DNA from: GCA-2719315 sp964448645
GTDB lineage: Bacteria > Bacteroidota > Bacteroidia > Flavobacteriales > Flavobacteriaceae
Direction of reading: 5' to 3'
Length of the DNA stretch: 7,606 nt
NCBI GenBank assembly: GCA_964448645.1
Contig: CAYUZY010000093.1
Span: 1 to 7,606, forward strand
Under the pieces are notes generated by a model. That model had not been told where the DNA came from, did not search any database, and saw only the letters and a program-made list of their open reading frames with translations. A program made the translations under genes and the position numbers. Of the stretch, positions 1 to 6,644 are shown one piece after another (position 1 is the stretch's first letter; each line of letters starts with the position of its first letter).

Positions 1-1345
1 AGAACAGAAAATTCAAAATGAAATTGGTGAAAATCCAGCTTTAGAAAGTGGTATAGATAATCAAAATACTGAAATTTTAGAAAGTAGTTATGAAGATCTA
101 GAAAATAAAGATTCTAAAGAAATTGAAATAGATGAGTATATTAATAAAGATGAAACACCTTTTTATAAATTCAATTCAAATAATTACTCAAATGAAGATG
201 AAAAATCAATTAATATATCAGGAGAAATAAGCTTTCATCAAAATTTATTGCAACAAATGGGAAATTTAATTTTAGATGTAAAAGAAACTAAAATTTCAGA
301 ATTTTTAGTCGGAAGTATTGATGATAGTGGATATATTAGAAGGACCAATGAAGAAATAATTGATGACATTGCCTTTACTCAAAATATAATAGTTAGTGAT
401 AATGAGTTAAATAAAGTCCTAAAGTTAATCCAGACTCTAGACCCTCCAGGAATTGGAGCAAGATCACTTAAAGAATCTTTAATAATTCAATTAAGAAAGA
501 AAAAAAAACCTAAATCCGAAACACTATTAGCTATAGAAATTCTAGAAAAATACTTTGATTTATTTTCAAAAAAAAATTTTTCGAAACTTCAAGAGAAGTT
601 TAAAATTTCAGAAATAGAATTAAAAAAAGCAATTAATGTAATTTCTAAATTAAATCCTAAACCTGGAATTTCAACATCTTATAATTTAACTGCGAATCAA
701 ATTATACCAGACTTTATTTTAACTATTGAAGAAGGTAATATTGAAGTCTCTCTAAATAATAGAAATTCTCCTCAATTGAAAATATCCAATTCATATAAAG
801 AAATGTTAGAGGGATATGTAAATAATAATAATAAAACTAAGTCAGACAATGATGCCATTCTATTTATAAAACAAAAACTTGATTCAGCTCAATGGTTTAT
901 TAATGCAATTGAGCAAAGATATCAAACATTGTCTTTAACAATTAATGCCATAATTGATTATCAAAAAGAATATTTTTTAACTGGTGATGAAAGAAAGTTA
1001 AAACCTATGATTCTAAAAGATATAGCTGAAAAAATTGACATGGACATATCTACAATTTCCAGAGTAGCCAATAGCAAATATATTGATACTCCATATGGAA
1101 TTAAACTTCTCAAAACCTTTTTTTCTGAAGGGTTTAAAAATCAAGATGGTGAAAATATTTCTTCTATTGAAATAAAAAATATTTTAGAATCTTTAATAAA
1201 TAAAGAAAATAAATCGAATCCAATAACAGATGAAGAGATTTCAAAACTGTTAAAAGAGAAGGGTTATAATGTAGCTAGAAGAACAGTTGCAAAATATAGA
1301 GAACAACTAGATATACCAATATCAAGAATGAGAAAGGAACTATAA
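1..1345 (+). CDS. rpoN: RNA polymerase sigma-54 factor RpoN (5' end cut by window edge)
   Basis: Sigma-54 directs core RNA polymerase to -24/-12 promoters and needs an AAA+ activator to open them. The frame is open from the left edge (first full codon at 2), giving 447 visible residues; about 30-40 N-terminal residues are probably missing, since the family is usually near 480. The ATG at 248 is internal: it falls inside the conserved stretch HQNLLQQMGNL. Visible parts in order: the end of the activator-binding region I (EIGENPALE, residues 8-16), an acidic linker (about 17-75), the core-binding region, a helix-turn-helix region (about 336-380, with STISRV and KYIDTPYGIK), and the RpoN box ARRTVAKYRE (residues 425-434, bases 1274-1303), which reads the -24 element. 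The stop is TAA at 1343-1345. The gene is intact at its 3' end and overlaps the convergent barrel gene by 6 bases. The identification is very secure; no enhancer-binding activator is in the window. Confidence 0.97.
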   Translation, partial: EQKIQNEIGENPALESGIDNQNTEILESSYEDLENKDSKEIEIDEYINKDETPFYKFNSNNYSNEDEKSINISGEISFHQNLLQQMGNLILDVKETKISEFLVGSIDDSGYIRRTNEEIIDDIAFTQNIIVSDNELNKVLKLIQTLDPPGIGARSLKESLIIQLRKKKKPKSETLLAIEILEKYFDLFSKKNFSKLQEKFKISEIELKKAINVISKLNPKPGISTSYNLTANQIIPDFILTIEEGNIEVSLNNRNSPQLKISNSYKEMLEGYVNNNNKTKSDNDAILFIKQKLDSAQWFINAIEQRYQTLSLTINAIIDYQKEYFLTGDERKLKPMILKDIAEKIDMDISTISRVANSKYIDTPYGIKLLKTFFSEGFKNQDGENISSIEIKNILESLINKENKSNPITDEEISKLLKEKGYNVARRTVAKYREQLDIPISRMRKEL

Positions 1346-2011
1346 CAAATAAAAAATTAAACCAATCTTTAGAGGTCTAACTCTAAATGATTTATTAGAG
1401 TATTGGTCCCTTATATTTTTCATAATTTGATTCAAACCATAAGAGAAATAAAAATTCCAAGTGTTATATCCAAAACTTAAATACAAATCTTTATTCCAAT
1501 TCATAACTTCATTAGAAATATTATTTATATCATAACTGCTATATTTAAATTTTGAAAAAAAATTTCTTTGAAACTTAATTCCCGTATAAACTCTCCAGAA
1601 TTGATAATCATTAATCGAAGAATTTCTCCATCTTAAAGAAATTGGAAATTCAATGAAATTAAAAGATAATTTAGATTTTTGATTTAAGTTATTATTTACA
1701 ATAAAAATTGAATTTTCATTATCAATATTAAATCTTATTAAATTAGAATTATAATTTTGAAAAGAATACCCTAAACCTAAACCAATTGCTAATTTACCAG
1801 AAGAAATTAATGGAATATCTCTTACAAAACCCATTTGAAAATGATTAGACAAACCTTTTTGACTAAAAGATTTATTATCGGAATCTAATGAAATGAATGA
1901 AAATCCAATATATATCTGGTCCTCTCTATAAAACCCCATATCATCTTTAAAAGATTGAGCACTTAAAATAAATTGAAGAAATAACAATAATATAAATAAC
2001 AACTTTTGCAT
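1340..2011 (-). CDS. Outer-membrane beta-barrel protein, PorT-like family
   Basis: Predicted secreted protein of 223 residues. The N-terminus is a clear signal peptide (MQKLLFILLLFLQFILSAQS) with a likely signal peptidase I cut after Ala18. The rest alternates polar and hydrophobic/aromatic residues in short strands separated by Asn/Ser-rich turns (for example KLAIGLGLGYSF and DLYLSFGYNTWNFYFSYG), as expected for a small outer-membrane barrel of the OMP_b-brl_2/PorT-like type. The last strand ends RPLKIGLIFYLL. It lies downstream of the second exbD after an 82-base gap, and I recall barrel genes in this place, between exbD and rpoN, in other Flavobacteriia. The gap holds a possible weak terminator and a -7-like box, so it may be transcribed partly on its own. 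Its stop (TAG, 1342-1340) abuts the rpoN stop on the other strand. The specific function is unknown; it should not be equated with the type IX secretion protein PorT without alignment. Confidence 0.8.
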   Translation of the reverse strand: MQKLLFILLLFLQFILSAQSFKDDMGFYREDQIYIGFSFISLDSDNKSFSQKGLSNHFQMGFVRDIPLISSGKLAIGLGLGYSFQNYNSNLIRFNIDNENSIFIVNNNLNQKSKLSFNFIEFPISLRWRNSSINDYQFWRVYTGIKFQRNFFSKFKYSSYDINNISNEVMNWNKDLYLSFGYNTWNFYFSYGLNQIMKNIRDQYSNKSFRVRPLKIGLIFYLL

Positions 2012-2044
2012 ATTTTTGCTTTATTATAATAAACCTAAAATATT

Positions 2045-2052
2045 CAAAATTA
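2045..2052 (-). promoter_or_regulatory. Possible -7 promoter box for the barrel gene
   Basis: On the minus strand the bases read TAATTTTG, a full match to the Bacteroidota -7 consensus TAnnTTTG, about 33 bases before the barrel ATG. No TTG -33 element exists at 17-23 nt upstream; that stretch is only A and T. It is therefore a half-promoter at best and could be chance in such AT-rich DNA. Confidence 0.3.
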
Positions 2053-2057
2053 TGTTT

Positions 2058-2089
2058 AAAAAAAAAAATTAAATAATAAAATTAATTTT
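2058..2089 (-). terminator. Possible weak intrinsic terminator after the exb operon
   Basis: Just downstream of the last exbD stop, the minus strand carries AAAATTAA, a 9-base loop, and TTAATTTT, followed by seven further T. The stem is 8 perfect A-U pairs with no G-C, so it would be weak. It may reduce rather than stop transcription into the barrel gene. Confidence 0.3.
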
Positions 2090-2093
2090 GGAC

Positions 2094-2576
2094 TCAGTTT
2101 AAATTTTGAGTATAATCACCAACACGAGTTGTGTAATTAATTTTTAAAGCTTGTACTTTTCTTAATTCTTGTTTAATATCTGAAACTAGACCCATTTTAG
2201 TTTGACCATCAACTTTTAAAGAAGTTGTTAAAACATTCTGAAGTTCTTGTCTCTTAGCAGCTCTTTCAGCTAAAACAAAAGCTCCTACCTCTTCTACGGT
2301 TGCAAACTTATCATTTAATTGAATTCGAGCTCCCGTACCATATTTATCAGTATATCTACTAGATGGTCTACCTGCATATATATACATTACTCTATCTTTC
2401 TTATCAAGCTTTTGAATTTGATCTGCAGCAGGCAAAACATTTACTATCATTAATGTACTATCTCTCATAACAGTAGCTACCATAAAAAAGAAAAGTAACA
2501 TAAACACAATATCTGGTAAAGAAGCTGTAGAAATTGCTGGTAAATCCCCTCCTTTTTTCTTTTTGAATTTAGACAT
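2094..2576 (-). CDS. exbD: ExbD/TolR-family proton-channel subunit (paralogue 1)
   Basis: A 160-residue inner-membrane protein with the ExbD plan: a short Lys-rich cytoplasmic tail (KFKKKKGGD), one transmembrane helix (about 20-39) beginning LPDIVFMLLFFFMVAT, and a periplasmic domain. Asp22 in the helix matches the essential proton-carrying Asp of ExbD/TolR. Together with ExbB-type subunits such proteins convert proton flow into movement of TonB-like partners. The periplasmic part (about 50-160) includes a loop MYIYAGRPSSRYTDKYG followed by helical, charged sequence. The gene begins 10 bases after the upstream exbD stop and is the last tightly packed gene of the operon. The start at 2576 (ATG) is supported by the canonical short N-terminal tail; there is no clear Shine-Dalgarno sequence, as usual in this phylum. 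Family is secure; which outer-membrane system it powers is not shown. Confidence 0.93.
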   Translation of the reverse strand: MSKFKKKKGGDLPAISTASLPDIVFMLLFFFMVATVMRDSTLMIVNVLPAADQIQKLDKKDRVMYIYAGRPSSRYTDKYGTGARIQLNDKFATVEEVGAFVLAERAAKRQELQNVLTTSLKVDGQTKMGLVSDIKQELRKVQALKINYTTRVGDYTQNLN

Positions 2577-2586
2577 AATAATACTT

Positions 2587-3210
2587 TTAACTTGTTTTAC
2601 TTGGTTCTGCTTCAGATAATTTCATAGGAAACATTTCCTTAATTACTGATAATTTTGGTTTTAAATCCAATTTCCTATCAATTGATGTCCTAGGGTCATC
2701 ATAAATTTTTTGAGCTTCAATAAAATTCATTTGCATATTAGGATACAACCTACTAAACTCTCTATTTCTTAATTCATTGTATGCGGCAACCAACTCATTT
2801 TGAACTGATATGTAAACTTTATAAGCCGTTTCACGATCATTTTTTAAAGAAATTATTGCTTTTACAGGATTATCAGATGAAGAAGGGCTTCTCTTACCTC
2901 GACAAAAATCACAAGCATCTTCACCTTTACCTCCTCCATTATCAAGGAAATCGATGGCAACAGATCTTAAATCTTTTAATTCAACAATTTCCTCTTCAAC
3001 TAAAAGCTGATTATATTTATTTATTACAACAGGCAGAATATTTTTTTCTTTAATTAATGGTGGATCAATTACATCCTCAATTGGGGGAAGCTTTCTATTT
3101 AAACCACTATCAGTTTCTATGGTTGTGGTTACCAAAAAAAAGATCAATAATAAAAAAGCTATGTCAGCCATTGAACCAGCATTAACTTCAGGAGCAGATC
3201 TTTTAGGCAT
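2587..3210 (-). CDS. exbD: ExbD/TolR-family proton-channel subunit (paralogue 2, with CxxC insert)
   Basis: A 207-residue second ExbD-type protein, clearly different from its downstream neighbour. The N-terminus MPKRSAPEVNAGSMADIAFL leads into one membrane helix (about 15-31); Asp16 is the conserved membrane Asp. The periplasmic domain contains an inserted loop with a Gly-rich stretch and a CxxC pair (Cys100, Cys103: ACDFCRGKR), then a conserved-looking helix (NDRETAYKVYISVQNELVAAYNELRNREF). The two Cys would sit in the periplasm and could form a disulfide or bind metal; this is inference. I recall similar inserts in ExbD proteins of Flavobacteriia. The gene starts 3 bases after the stop of the four-helix membrane protein, which implies translational coupling. 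Having two ExbD paralogues next to one ExbB suggests a mixed ExbD dimer in the motor, or two alternative motors sharing one channel. Confidence 0.93.
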   Translation of the reverse strand: MPKRSAPEVNAGSMADIAFLLLIFFLVTTTIETDSGLNRKLPPIEDVIDPPLIKEKNILPVVINKYNQLLVEEEIVELKDLRSVAIDFLDNGGGKGEDACDFCRGKRSPSSSDNPVKAIISLKNDRETAYKVYISVQNELVAAYNELRNREFSRLYPNMQMNFIEAQKIYDDPRTSIDRKLDLKPKLSVIKEMFPMKLSEAEPSKTS

Positions 3211-3213
3211 AAT

Positions 3214-3663
3214 TTATTTTTTTATAATATTTCTTGCTCCAAATGCTATCATTGATAAAACTGCAACTGATGCTAGAATATAAAAAACTCTAATACCTGT
3301 ACCAACCCATCTTGATCCAGATGCTGATAAAATTTCTCCATCTTTCATAGGCGTTTCAATACCAGAAGATGAAGCATAAGCAATTCCTACAACTATTATT
3401 AAAAAACCTATAAAAACCATGGCTTTTTTAAGTTTTCCAGTATCACTTGCAAGATTAATCAAAGAAAAAATAATTGTTGCTGCGACAGTTATAAAAAAAA
3501 TAAACATAGATAGAGAAATAAGTGGTGAAATTAAACCAAAATCTCCCATGCTTGCGGCCATTTTTATCTCATCATCCCCTGTGGCTATAATTCTAAATAG
3601 AAAAACAACCCCTAATAAACCTAATACCGCACAAATAATTTTTATAATATTTTCTAATTTCAT
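3214..3663 (-). CDS. Four-helix inner-membrane protein of the exb operon, function unknown
   Basis: A 149-residue protein with four predicted membrane helices: about 7-27, 47-71, 81-98 and 122-143. Short loops separate them, the longest being a probable extracytoplasmic loop at 99-121 (SSSGIETPMKDGEILSASGSRWV). It ends with basic residues (ARNIIKK), which favours a cytoplasmic C-terminus. There is no catalytic motif and no match to a family whose function I know; it resembles conserved uncharacterised proteins encoded between exbB and exbD in Flavobacteriia. It starts 8 bases after the exbB stop and ends 3 bases before the exbD start, so it must be co-expressed with the motor genes. That position suggests an accessory or assembly subunit of the ExbB/ExbD complex (inference). 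The start at 3663 is ATG and begins directly before the first helix. Confidence 0.85.
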   Translation of the reverse strand: MKLENIIKIICAVLGLLGVVFLFRIIATGDDEIKMAASMGDFGLISPLISLSMFIFFITVAATIIFSLINLASDTGKLKKAMVFIGFLIIVVGIAYASSSGIETPMKDGEILSASGSRWVGTGIRVFYILASVAVLSMIAFGARNIIKK

Positions 3664-3671
3664 TTTATAAA

Positions 3672-4457
3672 TTATTTTTTATGAGCAACAAGAATATCTA
3701 CTAATGTTATAGATGCATCCTCCATATCATTAACAATACTATCAATTTTAGCTACTATATAATTATAAAATACTTGCAAGATTATAGCAACAATTAGTCC
3801 AAAAACAGTTGTTAAAAGAGCAATTTTAATACCTCCTGCAACTAACGATGGTTGCATATCTCCAGCTGCTTCAATTTTATCAAAAGCATTAATCATACCA
3901 ATTACAGTTCCCATGAAACCAAGCATTGGAGCTAAAGCAATAAATAATGAGATCCAAGAAACATTTTTTTCTAACTGACCCATTTGAACACCTCCATAAG
4001 CAATTACAGCCTTTTCAGCACTCTCAACACCCTCATTAGCTCTATCTAATCCTTGATAAAAAATAGATGCTACAGGTCCTTTAGTATTTCTGCAAAACTC
4101 TTTAGCAGCATCAACTCCTCCAGAAGAAAGTGCTTCCTGAACACCATCAGTTAATTTTTTTGTATTTGTAGTAGAAAGATTTAAGAAGATAATTCTTTCA
4201 ATCGAAATTGCTAAACCTAGAATAAGACATATTAAAACAATTCCCATAAATCCTGGTCCACCTTCTATAAATCTTTTCTTTGCTTCTTGAGTAAATCCAA
4301 TAGACTCCTGAGCTGAACCATCTTGATCGTTACCTTCATCCATTTCTTGAGTTATTATATCATTTACAATGACTTCTGAGTCATTTGTTGTTATTGTGTT
4401 TGCTGAGACACTAGTCATAAGACCAAAAAGGGCTAAGACAAGGAATAATTTTTTCAT
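3672..4457 (-). CDS. exbB: ExbB/TolQ/MotA-family proton channel subunit
   Basis: The pore-forming partner of ExbD in the inner membrane (261 residues). The first 19 residues (MKKLFLVLALFGLMTSVSA) look like a cleavable signal sequence, followed by an acidic, low-complexity periplasmic stretch (about 25-55). Three core helices follow: about 68-90, 168-190 and 208-232. The second carries the family signature APMLGFMGTVIGMINAF, with Thr184 in the place of the pore Thr, and the third contains ALLTTVFGLIVAI. The cytoplasmic loop between helices 1 and 2 (about 95-165) is helical, including GLDRANEG. It is the first gene of the operon exbB / four-helix protein / exbD / exbD, and a promoter-like sequence lies 44-73 bases upstream. 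It probably powers TonB-dependent receptors; a TolQ-like or other role cannot be excluded because no tonB or tolB is visible. Confidence 0.94.
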   Translation of the reverse strand: MKKLFLVLALFGLMTSVSANTITTNDSEVIVNDIITQEMDEGNDQDGSAQESIGFTQEAKKRFIEGGPGFMGIVLICLILGLAISIERIIFLNLSTTNTKKLTDGVQEALSSGGVDAAKEFCRNTKGPVASIFYQGLDRANEGVESAEKAVIAYGGVQMGQLEKNVSWISLFIALAPMLGFMGTVIGMINAFDKIEAAGDMQPSLVAGGIKIALLTTVFGLIVAIILQVFYNYIVAKIDSIVNDMEDASITLVDILVAHKK

Positions 4458-4475
4458 TTTATAATATTTTTTATT

Positions 4476-4491
4476 ATTTAAGTTCTTAAAT
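4476..4491. repeat. 16-bp palindrome in the exbB leader
   Basis: ATTTAAG-tt-CTTAAAT is a perfect inverted repeat with 7-bp arms and a 2-bp centre. It lies between the promoter-like motif at 4530-4501 and the exbB ATG, that is, roughly +5 to +20 of the predicted transcript. It could be an operator for a dimeric regulator. It is A/T-rich, so a chance origin is possible. Confidence 0.35.
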
Positions 4492-4500
4492 TTTCGACGT

Positions 4501-4530
4501 TAAATATAAAAAAAAATAAATTAGATGCAA
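4501..4530 (-). promoter_or_regulatory. exbB: Predicted Bacteroidota-type promoter of the exb operon
   Basis: On the minus strand TTG (4530-4528) is followed after exactly 19 nt by TATATTTA (4508-4501), which fits the -33/-7 consensus TTG-N19-TAnnTTTG except for the last base. Transcription would start near 4495, leaving a leader of about 40 bases. The opposite strand in the same gap has no TTG at all, so no comparable promoter is visible for the divergent sulfatase gene. Confidence 0.55.
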
Positions 4531-4602
4531 CATAAATTCTTATATGATGGTAGATATAATTATTATTAACTAAATTAAATCTAAAAGAATTAAAAAAAAT
4601 AG

Positions 4603-6399
4603 ATGAACAAATTATCAATCCAGATTTTCATTGCTATTTATCTTCTAATTAGTGCATGCGAATCAAATAAAGAGAATACCTATCCAAACATCATTCTTTT
4701 TTTAACAGATGATCAAGGTTGGGGTGATCTTAGTGTCAATGGAAATGAAGATATAAATACCCCAAATATTGATCAAATGGCTCTTGATGGAGTACGATTT
4801 AATCGTTTTTTTGTTAGTCCTGTTTGTTCACCCACTAGAGCGGAAATTTTAACTGGAAGACATCATGTAAGAACAGGAGTCTACGATGTTTCCTTAGGAG
4901 GGGAAAGAATAAATATTGATGAAGAAACAATTGCAGATGTTTTTAAATCCTCAGGATATAAAACAGCAGCATATGGAAAATGGCATAATGGAATGCAAGC
5001 GCCCTATCATCCAAATACTAGAGGATTTGAAGATTTTTATGGATTTTGTTCAGGACATTGGGGAAATTATTTCAGTCCTGTTTTAGAAAAAAATGGAGAA
5101 CTAGTTAAAGGAAAAGGGTTCATAATAGATGATTTTACAAATCATGGGATAGAATTTATAAAGAAAAATAAAGACAATCCTTTTTTTCTCTATTTACCTT
5201 TTAATACACCTCATAGTCCAATGCAAGTACCTGACAAATTTTGGAATAAATTTAAAGATAAAGAATTGACTCAAAAAGGTACTATGTCAAAAACTGTTAA
5301 GGACAAATCTTTAGGAACAAACAGAGATATAAGAACCAATCACACCAAAGCTGCTTTAGCAATGTGTGAAAATATTGATTGGAATGTTGGTAGAATTTTA
5401 AAAACTTTAGAATCACTAGATATAGATGAAAAAACAATTATTGTTTTTTTATCTGATAATGGACCTAATGGTAACAGATGGAATGCAGATATGAAAGGAA
5501 TAAAAGGTTCTACCGATGAAGGAGGAGTTAGATCCCCAATGATTATTAATTGGAAAAGTGTAATTCCAAAAGGAAAAGAAGTAAATAAAATTGCAGCAGG
5601 AATTGACTTATTACCTACATTAAAAGATTTAGCAGGAATCAAGGTAAAACCTAAGAATAAGTTGGATGGTTTAAGTTTGAAAAAATTAATTTTAGAAAAA
5701 AATATTACCTGGGATGATAGGTATATTTATAGTTATTGGAGAGGTAGACTTAGTTTAAGAAGTCAAGATTATAGACTTGATAATAATAATAATCTTTATG
5801 ATATGAATCTAGATCCAAATCAATTAAAAGACATTTCTTTAAAAAAGAAAGGAGTTTTTGACAGGATGAAAACAAGTAAAATTAAATGGAAAAATGAAGT
5901 GTTAAATCATTTAAAAACAGAAGATGATAGAGCATTTATAATAGGTCATCCAAAACTAAGAAATACACAAATTCCAGCTCGTGATGCAAAATTTAATGGA
6001 TTAATTAAAAGATCAAACTATTATCCGAACTGTAGTTATTTAACAAATTGGATTAATATAGAGGATACCATAACTTGGGATGCTGAAGTTGCTGAGAGTG
6101 GGAAATTTGAAGTTGTTGTTTATTATACTTGTGCAAAAGATGCTTTGGATTCAGAAATTGAGTTGAGCTTTTTAGATTCCAAAGTTTCTTCTTCTATAAA
6201 AAAATACTATAATCCTAAAGAATTTGGTGCGGAAAATGATAGATCTCCTAGAATTGAATCATATGTCAAAGATTTTATTCCTTTAAAAATGGGTGTTATT
6301 GATTTACAAAAAGGTAAAGGAAAACTGATTTTAAAAGGATTAAAAAAGAATGGTAAAGAACTGATGGATTTTAGATTATTAATGTTAAAAAGAATATAG
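4603..6399 (+). CDS. Lipoprotein sulfatase (S1 family) with C-terminal beta-sandwich-like domain
   Basis: Hydrolyses sulfate esters, most likely on sulfated polysaccharide fragments. The 598-residue protein has a lipoprotein signal ending LISAC, with Cys19 as the lipidated residue, so it is membrane-anchored, either facing the periplasm or at the surface. The catalytic core (about 28-345) contains FLTDDQG (metal-binding Asp36, Asp37), CSPTR at 75-79 (Cys75 is converted to formylglycine by a maturase encoded elsewhere), GKWHNG (Lys126, His128), NTPHSP (His204), SDNGP (Asp285, Asn286) and KGSTDEGGVR (Lys301). LYDMNLDPNQL (about 399-408) closes the family's C-terminal subdomain. Residues about 450-598 go beyond a minimal S1 sulfatase and look like a beta-sandwich, possibly carbohydrate-binding (TWDAEVAESGKFEVVVYYTC). 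All catalytic residues seen are intact. The gene stands alone between oppositely oriented neighbours. The sequence around GMQAPYHPNTRGF recalls subfamily S1_16, but the substrate cannot be fixed from sequence alone. Confidence 0.95.
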   Translation: MNKLSIQIFIAIYLLISACESNKENTYPNIILFLTDDQGWGDLSVNGNEDINTPNIDQMALDGVRFNRFFVSPVCSPTRAEILTGRHHVRTGVYDVSLGGERINIDEETIADVFKSSGYKTAAYGKWHNGMQAPYHPNTRGFEDFYGFCSGHWGNYFSPVLEKNGELVKGKGFIIDDFTNHGIEFIKKNKDNPFFLYLPFNTPHSPMQVPDKFWNKFKDKELTQKGTMSKTVKDKSLGTNRDIRTNHTKAALAMCENIDWNVGRILKTLESLDIDEKTIIVFLSDNGPNGNRWNADMKGIKGSTDEGGVRSPMIINWKSVIPKGKEVNKIAAGIDLLPTLKDLAGIKVKPKNKLDGLSLKKLILEKNITWDDRYIYSYWRGRLSLRSQDYRLDNNNNLYDMNLDPNQLKDISLKKKGVFDRMKTSKIKWKNEVLNHLKTEDDRAFIIGHPKLRNTQIPARDAKFNGLIKRSNYYPNCSYLTNWINIEDTITWDAEVAESGKFEVVVYYTCAKDALDSEIELSFLDSKVSSSIKKYYNPKEFGAENDRSPRIESYVKDFIPLKMGVIDLQKGKGKLILKGLKKNGKELMDFRLLMLKRI

Positions 6400-6428
6400 A
6401 TAACTAAACAAATTTAAAATTCTACACT

Positions 6429-6641
6429 TTAAGGTAATTTAAATAAGTCTTCTACTTTACAATTAATAGTTTTTGCAATTTTAAGAGCTAGAACTGTTGA
6501 TGGAATATATATACCATTCTCAATAGCGTTTATACTCTTTCTAGAAACCTCTGCAGCGACAGATAGTTCCTGCTGAGTTAAACCAGCAGATTTTCTAAAT
6601 TCTTCTAAGTTATTTAGAAGTTTTTTATGGTTTCTTCCCAA
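6429..6641 (-). CDS. Small Cro/CI (XRE)-family transcriptional regulator
   Basis: A 70-residue protein that is essentially one HTH domain of the Cro/CI type: EFRKSAGLTQQELSVAAEVSRKSINAIENGIYIPSTVLALKIAKTINCKVEDLF. Helix 2 lies at about 23-30 and the recognition helix at about 33-42 (SRKSINAIEN). There is no sensor or oligomerisation domain, so it resembles the short YozG-like regulators. No ATG exists anywhere in the frame; the best start is TTG at 6641-6639, with a purine-rich AAGAAG 6 bases before it. The preceding gene's TAA lies in the same frame only one codon (ATT) upstream, so translation probably depends on re-initiation by ribosomes finishing that gene; ATT at 6644 is a less likely start. 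It shares a transcript with the DUF6249-like membrane protein, an arrangement in which the regulator often controls its own operon. The inverted repeat at 7065-7114 is its natural candidate target (inference). Confidence 0.85.
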   Translation of the reverse strand: MGRNHKKLLNNLEEFRKSAGLTQQELSVAAEVSRKSINAIENGIYIPSTVLALKIAKTINCKVEDLFKLP

Positions 6642-6644
6642 AAT

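Noticed and set aside
248..250. ATG as the start of rpoN
   Set aside because: The frame is open for 82 codons upstream and encodes conserved region I (EIGENPALE); this Met is internal.
2058..2068. Run of 11 A as a frameshift or phase-variation tract
   Set aside because: It lies in a non-coding gap after the exb operon, and a T-run (on the minus strand) behind a hairpin explains it better.
2781..3053. Plus-strand reading frame of 90 codons
   Set aside because: Lies wholly opposite the second exbD gene and has no family features; shadow frame.
3419..3670. Plus-strand reading frame of 83 codons
   Set aside because: Opposite the four-helix membrane protein; its hydrophobic look mirrors the real gene.
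4551..4560. TAGATATAAT upstream of the sulfatase as a -10 box
   Set aside because: It resembles the E. coli -10 element, but Bacteroidota primary sigma factors use TAnnTTTG, no -35/-33 partner is present, and TATAAT-like strings are common in such AT-rich DNA.
5340..5642. Minus-strand reading frame of 100 codons
   Set aside because: Opposite the sulfatase catalytic core, whose motifs are intact on the plus strand.
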